From Virgifigura deserti (lineage in GTDB: Bacteria > Pseudomonadota > Alphaproteobacteria > Dongiales > Dongiaceae), in NCBI GenBank assembly GCA_003576685.1, contig QOZR01000018.1, positions 1 to 64,000 of the forward strand: DNA of 64,000 nt, in the 5' to 3' direction. This document shows positions 7,875-17,179 of this stretch, in pieces (within the stretch, counting starts at the first letter, position 1; every line of letters starts with the position of its first letter). Below the pieces are notes generated by a model that did not search any database, had not been told where the DNA came from, and saw nothing but the letters and a program-made list of their open reading frames with translations. The translations under genes were made by a program, and so were the position numbers.

Positions 7875-9053
7875 GTGAGCGGACCGACCTACAGCACCAT
7901 CGAAATGATCGAGCGGCTGGTTGCGTTCGACACCGTCTCGGCGCGCTCCAATCTCGGCCTGATCGACTTCGTCCGCGACTACCTGGCCGGCCACGGCATC
8001 GACAGCCGGCTGACCTTCGATACGCGCCGCGAGAAAGCCAACCTGTTCGCGACGATTGAGCCGCAGACGGGTGGCAGTCCCGGGGGCGGTATCGTGCTGT
8101 CGGGCCATACCGACGTGGTACCGGTGGAAGGACAGCCCTGGGATACCGACCCGTTCCGGGTCGTCGTGAAGGACGGACGGCTCTATGGCCGCGGCACGGC
8201 CGACATGAAGAGCTTCATCGCCATCGCCCTGGCACTGGTACCGGAACTGCGTGCTCGCGACCTGAAGACGCCGATTCATCTCGCCCTTTCTTATGACGAG
8301 GAGATCGGCTGTCTCGGCGTGCCAGCGCTGCTGCGCGACATTGCCGACGCCCTGCCTGCCCCGCGACTCGCCATCATCGGCGAGCCGACGCTGATGCGGA
8401 TCGCCAACCGGCATAAGGGCGTCCTCGCCTTCGAGACGCGGGTGACCGGTCGCGACGGCCATTCCAGCGGCACGCATCGCGGCGTCAACGCGGTCGTCCA
8501 TGCCGCCGAGATCATCGGCTTCCTCGACCGGCTCGCCACCGAGCGTCGCCGGCAGGGACCGTTCGACGACGGCTTCGATCCGCCCTACACGACGCTCAAC
8601 ATCGGCACCATCGAAGGGGGAGCGGCGCTCAACATCATTCCGCGGCACTGCGCGTTCAAATGGGAGTTTCGCCCTGTCCCGGCCGACGATCCGGCCGCGA
8701 TCCCGGCGCGTCTCGACAGCTTCGTCGCCGAGACGGTACTGCCGCGCATGCGCGGAACCGCACCGGAAGCGGACGTGACGACGACGCCACGCTGTGCCGT
8801 GCCGGCCTTGCTGCCGGAGGCCGACTCGCCGGCGGAAGCGCTGGCGCGGTCCCTGACCGGGGCCAATACCACGGTCGGCGCCGCCTTCGCCACCGAGGCC
8901 GGCCTGTTCCAGGAGGCCGGCATTCCAGCCATCGTCTGCGGCCCCGGCAGCATCGAGCAGGCGCATCAGCCGAACGAGTTCATCGCCCTGGAGCAGGTCG
9001 CCGCCTGCGAAGCCTTCCTGCGGCGGCTGGCGGATTGGGCGGCGAGCGGCTGA
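7875..9053 (+). CDS. argE: Acetylornithine deacetylase (M20 family)
   Basis: A 392-residue binuclear-zinc amidohydrolase that should release ornithine from N-acetylornithine in arginine biosynthesis. The metal site is readable: SGHTDVVPV (His78), GRGTADMKSF (Asp110), SYDEEIGCLG (Glu142/143), IIGEPT (Glu170), and a final His in EQAHQPNEF. The GTG start lies just after the trkH stop. An ATG ten codons in would also spare all domains. argD and argF lie on the opposite strand a few kb away, which supports the arginine assignment over the related DapE. Confidence 0.92.
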   Translation: MSGPTYSTIEMIERLVAFDTVSARSNLGLIDFVRDYLAGHGIDSRLTFDTRREKANLFATIEPQTGGSPGGGIVLSGHTDVVPVEGQPWDTDPFRVVVKDGRLYGRGTADMKSFIAIALALVPELRARDLKTPIHLALSYDEEIGCLGVPALLRDIADALPAPRLAIIGEPTLMRIANRHKGVLAFETRVTGRDGHSSGTHRGVNAVVHAAEIIGFLDRLATERRRQGPFDDGFDPPYTTLNIGTIEGGAALNIIPRHCAFKWEFRPVPADDPAAIPARLDSFVAETVLPRMRGTAPEADVTTTPRCAVPALLPEADSPAEALARSLTGANTTVGAAFATEAGLFQEAGIPAIVCGPGSIEQAHQPNEFIALEQVAACEAFLRRLADWAASG

Positions 9054-9078
9054 CTGTCGGAGAGCTTGCGAGGCGGCT

Positions 9079-9138
9079 CTCGTCCTTCGACAAGCTCAGG
9101 ACGAGGGCCTCATGCTGAGCCTGTCGAAGCATGAGGGC
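9079..9138. repeat. REP-like dispersed inverted element (copy 1)
   Basis: Two facing copies of a CTTCGACARGCTCAGSA core (CCTTCGACAAGCTCAGGACGAGG, then the reverse strand of CTTCGACAGGCTCAGCATG) lie between argE and the convergent lipoprotein gene. A related element is at 19559-19623. The layout matches the short intergenic palindromes common in alphaproteobacterial genomes. Confidence 0.8.
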
Positions 9139-9147
9139 TAATACCGA

Positions 9148-9744
9148 TCATCGCAGAAATGCCGCGAGGTGCTCCCGGATGTTCCGATCCAGCTCCGCGT
9201 TGAGGTCGCTCATCAATGCTTCGGTCAGGTTGTACCAGGTCATCTCGCGCTCGTTGAGTGTCGCGTCCTCGACGACCGTCATGCTGCGTTGGGCGCGCGC
9301 CGTCACCGTGCCGGTCCGCATGCCTTGGGCGTTCTTCACCTCGAGCCGCACCTCGATGATCGCGTCATAGCGCTCCGACTGTTCGTCGGTAAAGAAGCCC
9401 TCGACCCCCGTCGTCTGCTCGAGCGGCACCTCGACAGCGCTTGCCTGCAGCACCGTGAAGAGCGCCGAGCCGTTGGACCCCACCGCGACCAGCCGATCCC
9501 TGGCCCACTGCATCGCCGCATCCGCCGGCTCGACCGGGAACAGATGCTCGACATTCGGCGCTCGCCGCGGCGACCGATAGTCATTGACGATGTCGACGAC
9601 TGCGACGTCGAGCGGGAAGGGAGAGAGATGGGAAAAGGTAAGCTCGTCAAACCCATAGCGGTGCTGCGACGAACTGCAGGACGTGAGCCCGACTCCGGCG
9701 AGCAGCAGAAAGACGGCGGCGGCAAGCCGCGGGCGAGAGAACAT
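9148..9744 (-). CDS. Predicted lipoprotein, unknown function
   Basis: The 198-residue product has a clear lipoprotein signal (MFSRPRLAAAVFLLLAG..., lipobox LTSC), so it is probably anchored in the inner or outer membrane. The mature part is soluble and starts with a region rich in aspartate and aromatic residues. It contains VAVVDIVNDYRSP, a WARDRL helix, YDAIIEVRLEV, and a C-terminal helical stretch (ALMSDLNAELDRNIREHL). The beta-strand pattern recalls auxiliary lipoproteins of envelope transport systems, but I cannot name a family. It lies directly downstream of hslO on the same strand, 63 nt away. Confidence 0.75.
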   Translation of the reverse strand: MFSRPRLAAAVFLLLAGVGLTSCSSSQHRYGFDELTFSHLSPFPLDVAVVDIVNDYRSPRRAPNVEHLFPVEPADAAMQWARDRLVAVGSNGSALFTVLQASAVEVPLEQTTGVEGFFTDEQSERYDAIIEVRLEVKNAQGMRTGTVTARAQRSMTVVEDATLNEREMTWYNLTEALMSDLNAELDRNIREHLAAFLR

Positions 9745-9807
9745 CGACGGACCCCCTGATCGATTATTCAGCCAACCCCCGCATAGATACCCGACCGCGG
9801 CGACGGG

Positions 9808-10770
9808 TCAAGCATCGTAGAGCTTGTCGAGATCCTCCTCCGAAAAGCGATAGTCGCCGTTGCAGAACTCGCAGGTCACCACCACCGCGCCGTCGTCCTT
9901 CAGATCTTCGATCTCGCTGCGCGGCAAGGACTGCAGCACGCGCTCCACCCGCTCGCGCGAGCAGCGGCAGGCGGCCCGCAGGCTGCCGGGGGCAAAGACC
10001 CGCACGCCATCCTCGTGGAACAACCGGAAGAGCAGATCGTTTGGCGCCAGTGCCGGGTCGAGAAGCTCGGTCGAGGTGCTGCTGGCCATGAAGATCAGCG
10101 CGCGCCGCCAATCCTCGTCCGCATCGTCTGCGGCGAGTTCGGGCACTCCGCCCTCCGGAGGCATGCGCTGGACCATCAGCGCCCCAGCCCGCCAGCCGCT
10201 TCCGCCGTCGCTCCGCGCCTCGCGGCCGACAGCGAGCTTGATGCCCGCCTGAAGCTGTTCCGACTGACGGAAATAGTGATGGACACAGTCGACGAGCGTG
10301 GCGCCGACCAGCTCGACGATGCCCTGATACCGCTCGGTGTCGGCGCCCTGATCGACGGTGAAGGCGAGATAGCCAGAGCCAAGCAGCCGCGGCACGGGCG
10401 ATCCCGCCGCCGGCGCCGTCTCGACGGCCGCAAGCTTCTCCGCATCGAACTGAGCATAGCCACGGATGTCGCCCGTGCTGGTCACATCCGCGACCATCAG
10501 CCGGATGGGGCCGTCCCCCTTCGTCTGAAGCGTGAAGACACCCTCGTATTTCAACGCGCCCGACAGAACCGCCGCCAGCGCGACCATCTCCGCCAGAAGC
10601 GCCGCCACCGGTTCCGGATAGTTGTGCCGGTCGAGCACCTCGTCGACCAAGGGGCCCAGCCGAACGAGCCGGCCGCGCACGGCCTTCCCTTCGATCTGGA
10701 ACGGCTGGATCATGTCGTCCGGCGCAGGGCGCGGGGCCATCTGCCCCCCGCTGTGGTCAAGTCCGGCCAT
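9808..10770 (-). CDS. hslO: Redox-regulated chaperone Hsp33
   Basis: This 320-residue cytoplasmic holdase is activated by oxidation. The zinc centre that senses redox state is intact near the C-terminus: CRC at 268-270 and CEFC at 300-303, the CxC-X29-CxxC layout of Hsp33. The N-terminal domain shows typical segments such as LAAVLSGALKYEGVFTLQTKGDGP and GYAQFD. It follows argF by 48 nt on the same strand, completing the argD-argF-hslO order found in many alphaproteobacteria. Confidence 0.95.
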   Translation of the reverse strand: MAGLDHSGGQMAPRPAPDDMIQPFQIEGKAVRGRLVRLGPLVDEVLDRHNYPEPVAALLAEMVALAAVLSGALKYEGVFTLQTKGDGPIRLMVADVTSTGDIRGYAQFDAEKLAAVETAPAAGSPVPRLLGSGYLAFTVDQGADTERYQGIVELVGATLVDCVHHYFRQSEQLQAGIKLAVGREARSDGGSGWRAGALMVQRMPPEGGVPELAADDADEDWRRALIFMASSTSTELLDPALAPNDLLFRLFHEDGVRVFAPGSLRAACRCSRERVERVLQSLPRSEIEDLKDDGAVVVTCEFCNGDYRFSEEDLDKLYDA

Positions 10771-10818
10771 CAGTCAAATTCCGTGTGAGGTCAGATTTCT
10801 TGAGTCGGATCTCGTGAG

Positions 10819-11787
10819 TCAAATCTCGTTCAGGCACCAGCAGAGGATCGCCTTCTGGGCGTGCAGGCGGTTTTCGGCCTCGTCCCAAACCACCGATTGC
10901 GGGCCGTCGATCACCTCCGCCGTGACCTCCTCGCCGCGATGGGCGGGCAGGCAGTGCATGAAGATCGCATCGGGGTTCGCCAGCGCCATGACCCTCTGGT
11001 CGACCTGATAGGGCATCAGCAGGTTATGGCGGTCGCCCGCGTCCTTGTCGCCCATCGACACCCAGGTGTCGGTCACCACGGCGTCGGCACCGCTGATCGC
11101 CGCCGTGACGTCGGAGCTGACCGAAACTCGGGCGCCTTCCTTCCGCGCCCAGGCGAGCGCCTCGGCCGGCGGCATCAGCTGCTCCGGACAGGCGAGCCGC
11201 AACTCGAAATCGAACCGCGCCGCCGCATGAATCCAGGAGGTCGCCATATTATTGCCGTCGCCGCTCCAGGCGATCCGCTTTCCGGCGATCGGTCCCCGAT
11301 GCTCTTCGAACGTCATCACGTCCGCCATGAGCTGACAGGGATGCGTCCGATCGGTAAGCCCGTTGATCACCGGGACCGTCGCATGCGCCGCCAGTTCGTG
11401 CAGCTTCTCCTCGTTCGTGGTCCGCAACATGATCGCGTCAACATAGCGGGACAGCACCCGCGCCGTATCGGCGACGGTTTCACCTCGACCCAGTTGCGAG
11501 CCGTCCCGCTCGAGAACGATCACCTCGCCGCCGAGTTGCTTCATGCCGATCTCGAAGGAGACACGCGTGCGCGTCGACGGCTTCTCAAAGATAAGCGCCA
11601 GGGACTTGCCTGCAAGGGGCCGGTCGACCCCGCCGGGCATGTCGCGCCGCTTCATCGCGGCGCCGAGCCTGAGCATTCGCTGCAGCGTCTGCGACTCCAG
11701 CCGATCGAGATCGAGAAAATGCCGCGGCGCGGCCGAATCAGGGGATTGCTGTACCGCCGTCTGGCCGGCGGTCTGGATTGTCGCCAT
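10819..11787 (-). CDS. argF: Ornithine carbamoyltransferase
   Basis: Catalyses carbamoyl transfer from carbamoyl phosphate to ornithine, giving citrulline. Motifs are the carbamoyl-phosphate site STRTR (residues 71-75), the HPCQ motif, the SMG ornithine loop (WVSMGDK) and the HCLPAHRGEEV active-site cysteine region. I place the start at the ATG one nucleotide after the argD stop, with a GGAGG site inside the end of argD. A longer upstream in-frame ATG gives an Arg/Ser-rich extension that is out-of-frame argD sequence. The length of 322 aa is usual. Translation is likely coupled to argD. Confidence 0.96.
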   Translation of the reverse strand: MATIQTAGQTAVQQSPDSAAPRHFLDLDRLESQTLQRMLRLGAAMKRRDMPGGVDRPLAGKSLALIFEKPSTRTRVSFEIGMKQLGGEVIVLERDGSQLGRGETVADTARVLSRYVDAIMLRTTNEEKLHELAAHATVPVINGLTDRTHPCQLMADVMTFEEHRGPIAGKRIAWSGDGNNMATSWIHAAARFDFELRLACPEQLMPPAEALAWARKEGARVSVSSDVTAAISGADAVVTDTWVSMGDKDAGDRHNLLMPYQVDQRVMALANPDAIFMHCLPAHRGEEVTAEVIDGPQSVVWDEAENRLHAQKAILCWCLNEI

Positions 11788-11788
11788 G

Positions 11789-12967
11789 TTAGGCTGCCTC
11801 CTGCCAACGCCGGCAGGTCTGGTCGACGATGTCGACCGCCTCCGCGACGTGGCTCTCCTCGATGATGAGCGGCGGCAGAAGCCGCACGACATTGTCGCCT
11901 GCGCCAACCGACAGCAGGCCGCGCTCGCGCAGTTCGGCCACCATCTCCGTGTTGGGCACGCCGCATTTCAGGCCGAGCATCAATCCGGCGCCGCGAACCT
12001 CCTCGATCACCTTGGGATGGCGTCGCGCCACCTCCTCGAGGCGATCGCGCAACAGGCGGCCGATGCGGTCAACGCGGTCGAAGAACCCGTCGGCCAGAAT
12101 CACGTCGAGCACGGCGTTGCCGACCGCCATGGCGAGGGGATTGCCGCCGAAGGTGCTGCCGTGGCTGCCGGCGGTCAGCGCCGCGGCGACCTTCTCCTTC
12201 GCGAGGCAGGCGCCCATGGGAAAGCCGCCGCCAATGCCCTTGGCGGTGGCGACGACATCCGGCTCGATGCCGGCCCATTCATGGGCGAAGAGCCGGCCGG
12301 TGCGCCCCATGCCGGATTGCACCTCGTCGAAGAACAGCAGCAGCCCGTACTCGTCGGCGACCGCGCGCAGGCCGCGGAGATAATCGATGGAGGCGGCCCG
12401 CATGCCGCCCTCGCCCTGCACCGGCTCGACCAGGATCGCCGCGGTCTCGGCTGTGATCGCGGCGCGCAGCTCGTTCAGATTGCCGAAGGCGACCTGATCG
12501 AAGCCCTCGACCCGGGGCGCGAAGCCCTTCAAATGCTTCTCCTGCCCGGCCGCGGAGATGGTCGCCAGCGTGCGGCCGTGGAAGGCGCCGCCGCAGGTGA
12601 TGACCCGATAGCGGTTCGGATCCCCGAAATCGTCATGGTATTTCCGCAGCATCTTCAACCCGCATTCGACGGCCTCGCCGCCCGAATTGGTGAAGAAGAC
12701 GGCGTCGGCGAAGCTGTTCGCGACCAGCCGCTCGGCCAGCCGCTCCTGCCCCGGAATGCGGAACAGATTCGCCGTGTGCCAAAGCTTCGCCGCCTGATCG
12801 GTCAACGCCTTGACCAGATGCGGATGGGCATGACCGAGGGCGGTGACCGCGATGCCGCTGGCGAAATCGAGATATCGTCGGCCGTCGGTCGCGAAGAGAT
12901 AGGCGCCCTCGCCCCGCTCGAACGCAAGATCTGCCCGAAGATAGGTCGGCATGACGGCTGGAATCAC
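11789..12967 (-). CDS. argD: Acetylornithine aminotransferase
   Basis: This PLP enzyme (392 aa, class III aminotransferase) converts N-acetylglutamate 5-semialdehyde to N-acetylornithine. It may also serve in lysine synthesis. Visible landmarks are NSGGEAVECGLK, the FHGRT phosphate-binding segment, EPVQGEGG, FDEVQSGMGRTG, and the PLP lysine in ATAKGIGGGFPMGA. It heads the minus-strand operon argD-argF-hslO. The 220 bp upstream should hold the promoter. Confidence 0.96.
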   Translation of the reverse strand: MIPAVMPTYLRADLAFERGEGAYLFATDGRRYLDFASGIAVTALGHAHPHLVKALTDQAAKLWHTANLFRIPGQERLAERLVANSFADAVFFTNSGGEAVECGLKMLRKYHDDFGDPNRYRVITCGGAFHGRTLATISAAGQEKHLKGFAPRVEGFDQVAFGNLNELRAAITAETAAILVEPVQGEGGMRAASIDYLRGLRAVADEYGLLLFFDEVQSGMGRTGRLFAHEWAGIEPDVVATAKGIGGGFPMGACLAKEKVAAALTAGSHGSTFGGNPLAMAVGNAVLDVILADGFFDRVDRIGRLLRDRLEEVARRHPKVIEEVRGAGLMLGLKCGVPNTEMVAELRERGLLSVGAGDNVVRLLPPLIIEESHVAEAVDIVDQTCRRWQEAA

Positions 12968-13143
12968 GATACGGTCCCTTGCTCTGGTCTGGCCTTTATA
13001 CTGGTCTCGCCTTTGCAGACAGGGCGCTCACCCCGCTGCGGGCTTGGTTGACCCAGTGTTTTCCCGGAAAGCCTGAGACTATCGGGACAAAGGGAGCGGG
13101 TGTCAACGCGGGTGAGATAATCGGTAGTGTTTCGGTTGCCAAC

Positions 13144-13170
13144 GACCGGGGTCACATAGCGACCCCGGTC
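13144..13170. terminator. Perfect 10-bp hairpin after the aldo/keto reductase gene
   Basis: GACCGGGGTC and GACCCCGGTC pair perfectly around a 7-nt loop. It sits 20 nt beyond the stop of the minus-strand aldo/keto reductase gene and upstream of argD. No U-tract follows on either strand, so termination is plausible but not certain. Confidence 0.5.
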
Positions 13171-13189
13171 GCAACGGGGCAGATGCGGG

Positions 13190-14263
13190 TCAGGCTCTGG
13201 CGGCGATCTTAACGTCGCCGAACATGACGTTACGAGTCAGCGGCCGCGCTAGGAACTCGTGCGGGAAGCCGAGTTCGACGTCGCTCGCTTCCTCCAGCCG
13301 TGTGCGCTGCTCCTCCGCAAGCGTTACATCGAGGGCACTGAGATTGTCATCGAGCTGCGCGAGCGTCCTGACCCCCATGATGGGTGCCGCGACTGCCGGA
13401 TCGAGCAATGTCCAGGCGAGCGCCACCTGCGCCGGCGTCTTGCCCGCCTCGGCGGCGACCGCCTTCACCACATCGGCGATCTCCAGCCCCCTCTCCGTCA
13501 GTGTGCCATTACCGGCAGCGATATTCTTGCGCGTGCCCGCGGCCTCCGCGCTCCCACCCCCGATATCGAGATCGGCCTTGGAGTATTTCCCCGTCAGCAC
13601 GCCCATGCCCAGCGGTGACCATGGAACGACGCCGAGCCCCATTTCGCGCGCCATCGGAATGAGATCGCGCTCTACCGTACGCTCGAGGAGATTGTATTCG
13701 ATCTGCAAGGCGATCAGAGGCGACCAGCCGCGGAGATCCGCGATCGCCTGCATGCGCGCGACCTGCCAAGCCGGCGTGTCGGAAATTCCGACATAGACCA
13801 CCTTGCCTGCGCGCACGAGATCGTCCATGGCGCGCAGCACCTCCTCTACCGGTGTGGTGAAGTCCCAGGCGTGAAGATAGAGAAGATCGATATAGTCCGT
13901 CTTCAGCCGCTCGAGGCTCGCCTCGACGGACCGCACCATGCTCTTACGATGATTGCCGCCCGAATTGGGGTCGTCAGGCCGGGAGGCGAGCGTGTATTTG
14001 GTGGCAATCACCAGCCGCTCCCGCCGGTCGCCCGCAAATTCGCCGACAAGGCGTTCGGACGTGCCGTTGGTATATTGATTCGCCGTGTCGATGAAGTTGC
14101 CGCCGCGATCGACATAGGTATCGAAGATGCGGCGGGCTTCGCGCTCGTCGGCGCCCCAACCCCAATCGGTCCCGAATGTCATCGCGCCGAGCGCCATGGG
14201 CGAAACTCTGAGGCCCGAACGGCCCAGGAGGCGATAGGTATCCAGGGAAAGCGTGTCAGTCAT
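13190..14263 (-). CDS. Aldo/keto reductase
   Basis: A 357-residue NADPH-dependent oxidoreductase of the YajO/YghZ type. The catalytic tetrad is complete: Asp59, Tyr64 (DTANQY), Lys89 (ATKY) and His131 (YLHAWD). The cofactor end is seen in VPWSPLGMGVLTGKY and PIMGVRT. The start with AGGAG at 6 nt spacing is chosen over ATGs further upstream, which would place the ribosome site directly against the start. It is divergent from a LysR regulator, which likely controls it. The substrate is unknown. Confidence 0.9.
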   Translation of the reverse strand: MTDTLSLDTYRLLGRSGLRVSPMALGAMTFGTDWGWGADEREARRIFDTYVDRGGNFIDTANQYTNGTSERLVGEFAGDRRERLVIATKYTLASRPDDPNSGGNHRKSMVRSVEASLERLKTDYIDLLYLHAWDFTTPVEEVLRAMDDLVRAGKVVYVGISDTPAWQVARMQAIADLRGWSPLIALQIEYNLLERTVERDLIPMAREMGLGVVPWSPLGMGVLTGKYSKADLDIGGGSAEAAGTRKNIAAGNGTLTERGLEIADVVKAVAAEAGKTPAQVALAWTLLDPAVAAPIMGVRTLAQLDDNLSALDVTLAEEQRTRLEEASDVELGFPHEFLARPLTRNVMFGDVKIAARA

Positions 14264-14302
14264 GGTCATCTCCTGTTGTTGTCGCCGGAAGATGGCCCGC
14301 TT

Positions 14303-14325
14303 ATACAATTTAGTTTATCCTGTAT
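14303..14325. promoter_or_regulatory. Candidate LysR-type operator
   Basis: ATACA-N13-TGTAT forms a small dyad in the AT-rich gap between the divergent reductase and LysR genes. The position fits a site where the regulator would act on both promoters. The match is short, so this is tentative. Confidence 0.35.
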
Positions 14326-14358
14326 TATCTGAATGGGTTAGTTAGGAGATAGCGCATA

Positions 14359-15273
14359 ATGCGCGGCAGCGACTATGCCGAGTTGAGGGCCTTCGCCGCC
14401 ATCGCCGAACATGGAAGCTTCGCCCGCGCTGCGGCCCATCTCGGCGTCTCGCCATCGGCGTTGAGCCAGACCATTCGCGGACTGGAGGAACGATTGGGCA
14501 TCAGGCTGCTCAACCGCACCACCCGCAGCGTGGCGCCAAGCGAGGCAGGAGCCAGGCTTCTTACCCGCCTCCTTCCTGCGCTTGCTGATCTCGACGCGGC
14601 CGTCGCCGATGTGCGGACCTTGCGCGATACGCCGTCGGGCCTGCTGCGGATCAACGCCACCCGCATCGCGGCCGTTCAATATCTGGCGCCGCTGATCGGC
14701 CCGTTCCATCACGCCTATCCCGACATCGTTCTGGATTTGGTCGTTGAAGACAGGCTCATCGATATCGTGGCGGGTCGTTTTGATGCCGGCATCAGACTCG
14801 GTGAAATGGTAGAAAAGGACATGATCGCCGTGAAGCTCAGCGGCGACGTGGAGATGATGGTCGTGGCTGCACCATCCTATCTCAACCGCTTCGGTACTCC
14901 GCAAAGCCCGCGCGAGCTGCGGCACCACCGATGCATCAATTTCCGCTGGCCGACCGACGGCAATCTCTATCACTGGGAGTTCGAGCACGGCGAGGAGACG
15001 TTGGAAGCGGCCGTGGAAGGGCCTCTCATCGTGAACGAGGCGGACGTTGCGGTCCAGGCCGCGCTCGATGGCGTCGGCATTGCCTATCTCTTTGACCACC
15101 ACGCTCAGCCCGCTATCGAGGCGGGAAAGCTGGTGCGCCTGCTCGATGAGTGGACGCCACCCTTTCCCGGCTTCTATCTCTACTATCCGAGCCGGCGGCA
15201 GGCGCCGCCCACCCTGCGCGCCTTCATTGATTTCCTCAAACAGCCGTCGACGATCTCGGCGAGGGTTCGTTGA
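14359..15273 (+). CDS. LysR-family transcriptional regulator
   Basis: A 304-residue DNA-binding regulator. The N-terminal winged helix-turn-helix is evident (LRAFAAIAEHGSFARAAAHLG, SPSALSQTIRGLEERLG, LLNRTTR), followed by a periplasmic-binding-like effector domain (DIVLDLVVEDRLIDIVAGRFDAGIRLG). It is closest to the CrgA/YafC-like LysR group. A GGAG site precedes the ATG. The divergent neighbour is an aldo/keto reductase, a common target arrangement for this family. Confidence 0.93.
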   Translation: MRGSDYAELRAFAAIAEHGSFARAAAHLGVSPSALSQTIRGLEERLGIRLLNRTTRSVAPSEAGARLLTRLLPALADLDAAVADVRTLRDTPSGLLRINATRIAAVQYLAPLIGPFHHAYPDIVLDLVVEDRLIDIVAGRFDAGIRLGEMVEKDMIAVKLSGDVEMMVVAAPSYLNRFGTPQSPRELRHHRCINFRWPTDGNLYHWEFEHGEETLEAAVEGPLIVNEADVAVQAALDGVGIAYLFDHHAQPAIEAGKLVRLLDEWTPPFPGFYLYYPSRRQAPPTLRAFIDFLKQPSTISARVR

Positions 15274-15425
15274 TCCGACAGATCGCGCTGCACGACCGCA
15301 CCGGACGTCTCGTCAGTGTTGCAAGCCTGCCGGACGATCAGCAAGGTTTGCCGGTCCCGGAGCGCTTCTATAGCGTGTGAAGGGGATTCAGGCTTTCGAA
15401 CGACTGCTCGCCGGAGACACGCCCC

Positions 15426-16214
15426 ATGGCCCGCCTCGCCAGGTTGGATCAATCGAAGAAGATCGCGGACAAGAAGGCCTACAAGCGCGAACTCGATGCG
15501 CTGCAGATGACGATTCTACAGATCCAGCAGGCCTATTTCCGCCAGCAGCGGCGGGGCATCATCGTTCTCGAAGGATGGGACACGGCAGGCAAGGGCGGGC
15601 TGATCCGCCGGCTCGGCGAGCATCTCGATCCGCGTGGCTTCCGGGTCTGGCCGATCGGCGCGCCGACGCCCGTGGAACAGGGCCGGCACTATCTCTATCG
15701 GTTCTGGCAGAAGCTGCCGGAACCGGGCAGCATCGTCGTGTTCGACCGCTCCTGGTATGGGCGGGTCCTAGTCGAGCGAGTCGAAGGCTTCGCCGCACCG
15801 GGGGAATGGCGGCGCGCCTATGACGAGATCAATGCGTTCGAGCGGCTGCTGACCGACGACGGCGTGCACATGATCAAGCTGTTCCTCCATATCACGCCGG
15901 AGGAGCAGCTCGCCCGCTTTCAGGCCCGCCTCGAAACTCCGCACAAGCGCTGGAAGCTGACGGAGGAGGATCTGCGCAACCGCGCCCGCTGGACGGATTA
16001 TGTGGCCGCCATCGAGGAGATGGTCGAACGCACCTCGCCAGAGTCAGCGCGATGGCATGTCATCCCAGCGAACTTCAAATGGTATGCGCGGATCGAGGGG
16101 CTGAGGCGGATCGCGGCGACGCTCGGCGACGGGATCGACTTGGCACCGCCGCCGGCCGACCCGGACATCGCCGCCGCGATCGAGGCCATGGCGGCACAGG
16201 AGCAGAATCAGTAG
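15426..16214 (+). CDS. ppk2: Polyphosphate kinase 2 family protein
   Basis: A 262-residue P-loop phosphotransferase that moves phosphate between polyphosphate and nucleotides. It shows Walker A GWDTAGKGG (residues 50-58), the FDRSWYGR Walker B region (106-112) and the lid-module basic residues (TPHKRWKLTEEDLRNR). The whole length is one PPK2 domain. Its exact class (NDP versus NMP phosphorylation) cannot be read safely from sequence alone. The end overlaps the tail of the convergent TraB/GumN gene by 7 nt. Confidence 0.93.
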   Translation: MARLARLDQSKKIADKKAYKRELDALQMTILQIQQAYFRQQRRGIIVLEGWDTAGKGGLIRRLGEHLDPRGFRVWPIGAPTPVEQGRHYLYRFWQKLPEPGSIVVFDRSWYGRVLVERVEGFAAPGEWRRAYDEINAFERLLTDDGVHMIKLFLHITPEEQLARFQARLETPHKRWKLTEEDLRNRARWTDYVAAIEEMVERTSPESARWHVIPANFKWYARIEGLRRIAATLGDGIDLAPPPADPDIAAAIEAMAAQEQNQ

Positions 16215-17107
16215 ATGCGCTCGACGCGGAACCCTTGCGCTTCCAGCAGGTGAAGCACGCCTTCATCGCCGGGCAGATGTCCGGCGCCGATGGCGGTGCA
16301 GAGATTGCCGTCGCCAAGGAGAGGGACCAGACGCTCGGCCATACGGTGGTTCCGCTGCGTGATGACCCGATCCATGAACGACTGCGCGGCCTGCGGGTCG
16401 GCACCGCCCTGCACCTCGAAGGTGAGAGCCAGGATCGACGCGACGTCCCGGGCCAGATAGGCGCGCTTCATCCGGGCAAAGATCTCTCTGACCTTCGGAT
16501 GCAGCGCGACCGTCGCATCCAAGAGCCGGCCCTGCTCGGCAAGCGGAATGCCGTCGAAAACGGCAAGAAACTCCGGAACGGTTTCCAGCCCGTGGATTTC
16601 CTTGCCCCGTGCGGCGCCTTCAGCCTGAAGCCGCTCGTCAAGGACCTTCGCGCCGTTTACCTGACGGGCGAGTTCTTCGGGCGGCAGGCTGAGCATCCAC
16701 ATCACGGCCCAGGGCGCCACCCCTTTCAGATGCTCGGGATCGAGGCCGTGATCGCGCGCCGCCGCGGCGAAGGCCCCGAACCGATCCGGACCGAGGATCC
16801 TGTCCAGGCTCTGTCCGCCGTCGAGGAGCATCGCCTCGGTCATCTGCCGCTTCGCGGCGGTATCGAGAACGCTCTCGAAGGCAAGATCGTCGCACCGGGC
16901 GAAGGCCTCGGCGACCGGCGTCGGCAGCGTGACGATGTCGCGGTCGGTCGCGTGGAACGTCCCGAACAGATAGCTGTCCGCGACGCCGGCGGCTTCGATG
17001 CGCCATAGCAACCCCTGACCATGCCGCAGGGCCTCGCCGCGCGAGTCGGTCGGCAGGACAAGCAGCAGGAAAGGCAGTCCGATCAGGACCCGCCGCCAGA
17101 AACGCAT
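16208..17107 (-). CDS. TraB/GumN family protein
   Basis: The 299-residue product has an N-terminal signal or membrane anchor (VLIGLPFLLLVLP). It then carries the TraB/GumN (Tiki-like) domain, with GTFHATD (residues 49-55), LAFESVLD, KEIHGLETVPEFL and GAGHLPGDEG. Those conserved His/Glu motifs are thought to form a metalloprotease-like site in the wider family. It is likely periplasmic or membrane-bound. Some members lie in xanthan-type loci, but this one is 13 kb from the EPS region and its role is unknown. Confidence 0.88.
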   Translation of the reverse strand: MRFWRRVLIGLPFLLLVLPTDSRGEALRHGQGLLWRIEAAGVADSYLFGTFHATDRDIVTLPTPVAEAFARCDDLAFESVLDTAAKRQMTEAMLLDGGQSLDRILGPDRFGAFAAAARDHGLDPEHLKGVAPWAVMWMLSLPPEELARQVNGAKVLDERLQAEGAARGKEIHGLETVPEFLAVFDGIPLAEQGRLLDATVALHPKVREIFARMKRAYLARDVASILALTFEVQGGADPQAAQSFMDRVITQRNHRMAERLVPLLGDGNLCTAIGAGHLPGDEGVLHLLEAQGFRVERIY

Positions 17108-17179
17108 GATACCCCCTCAACCATATCGCCGGGGGAGAGCATGGAGGCCTTATGCTGAAGACAAAGTAAATGCATCGCC

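Noticed and set aside
10861..13051. Two long plus-strand frames (about 334 and 502 aa) opposite argF and argD
   Set aside because: The minus strand carries unmistakable ArgF and ArgD motifs; these are shadow frames.
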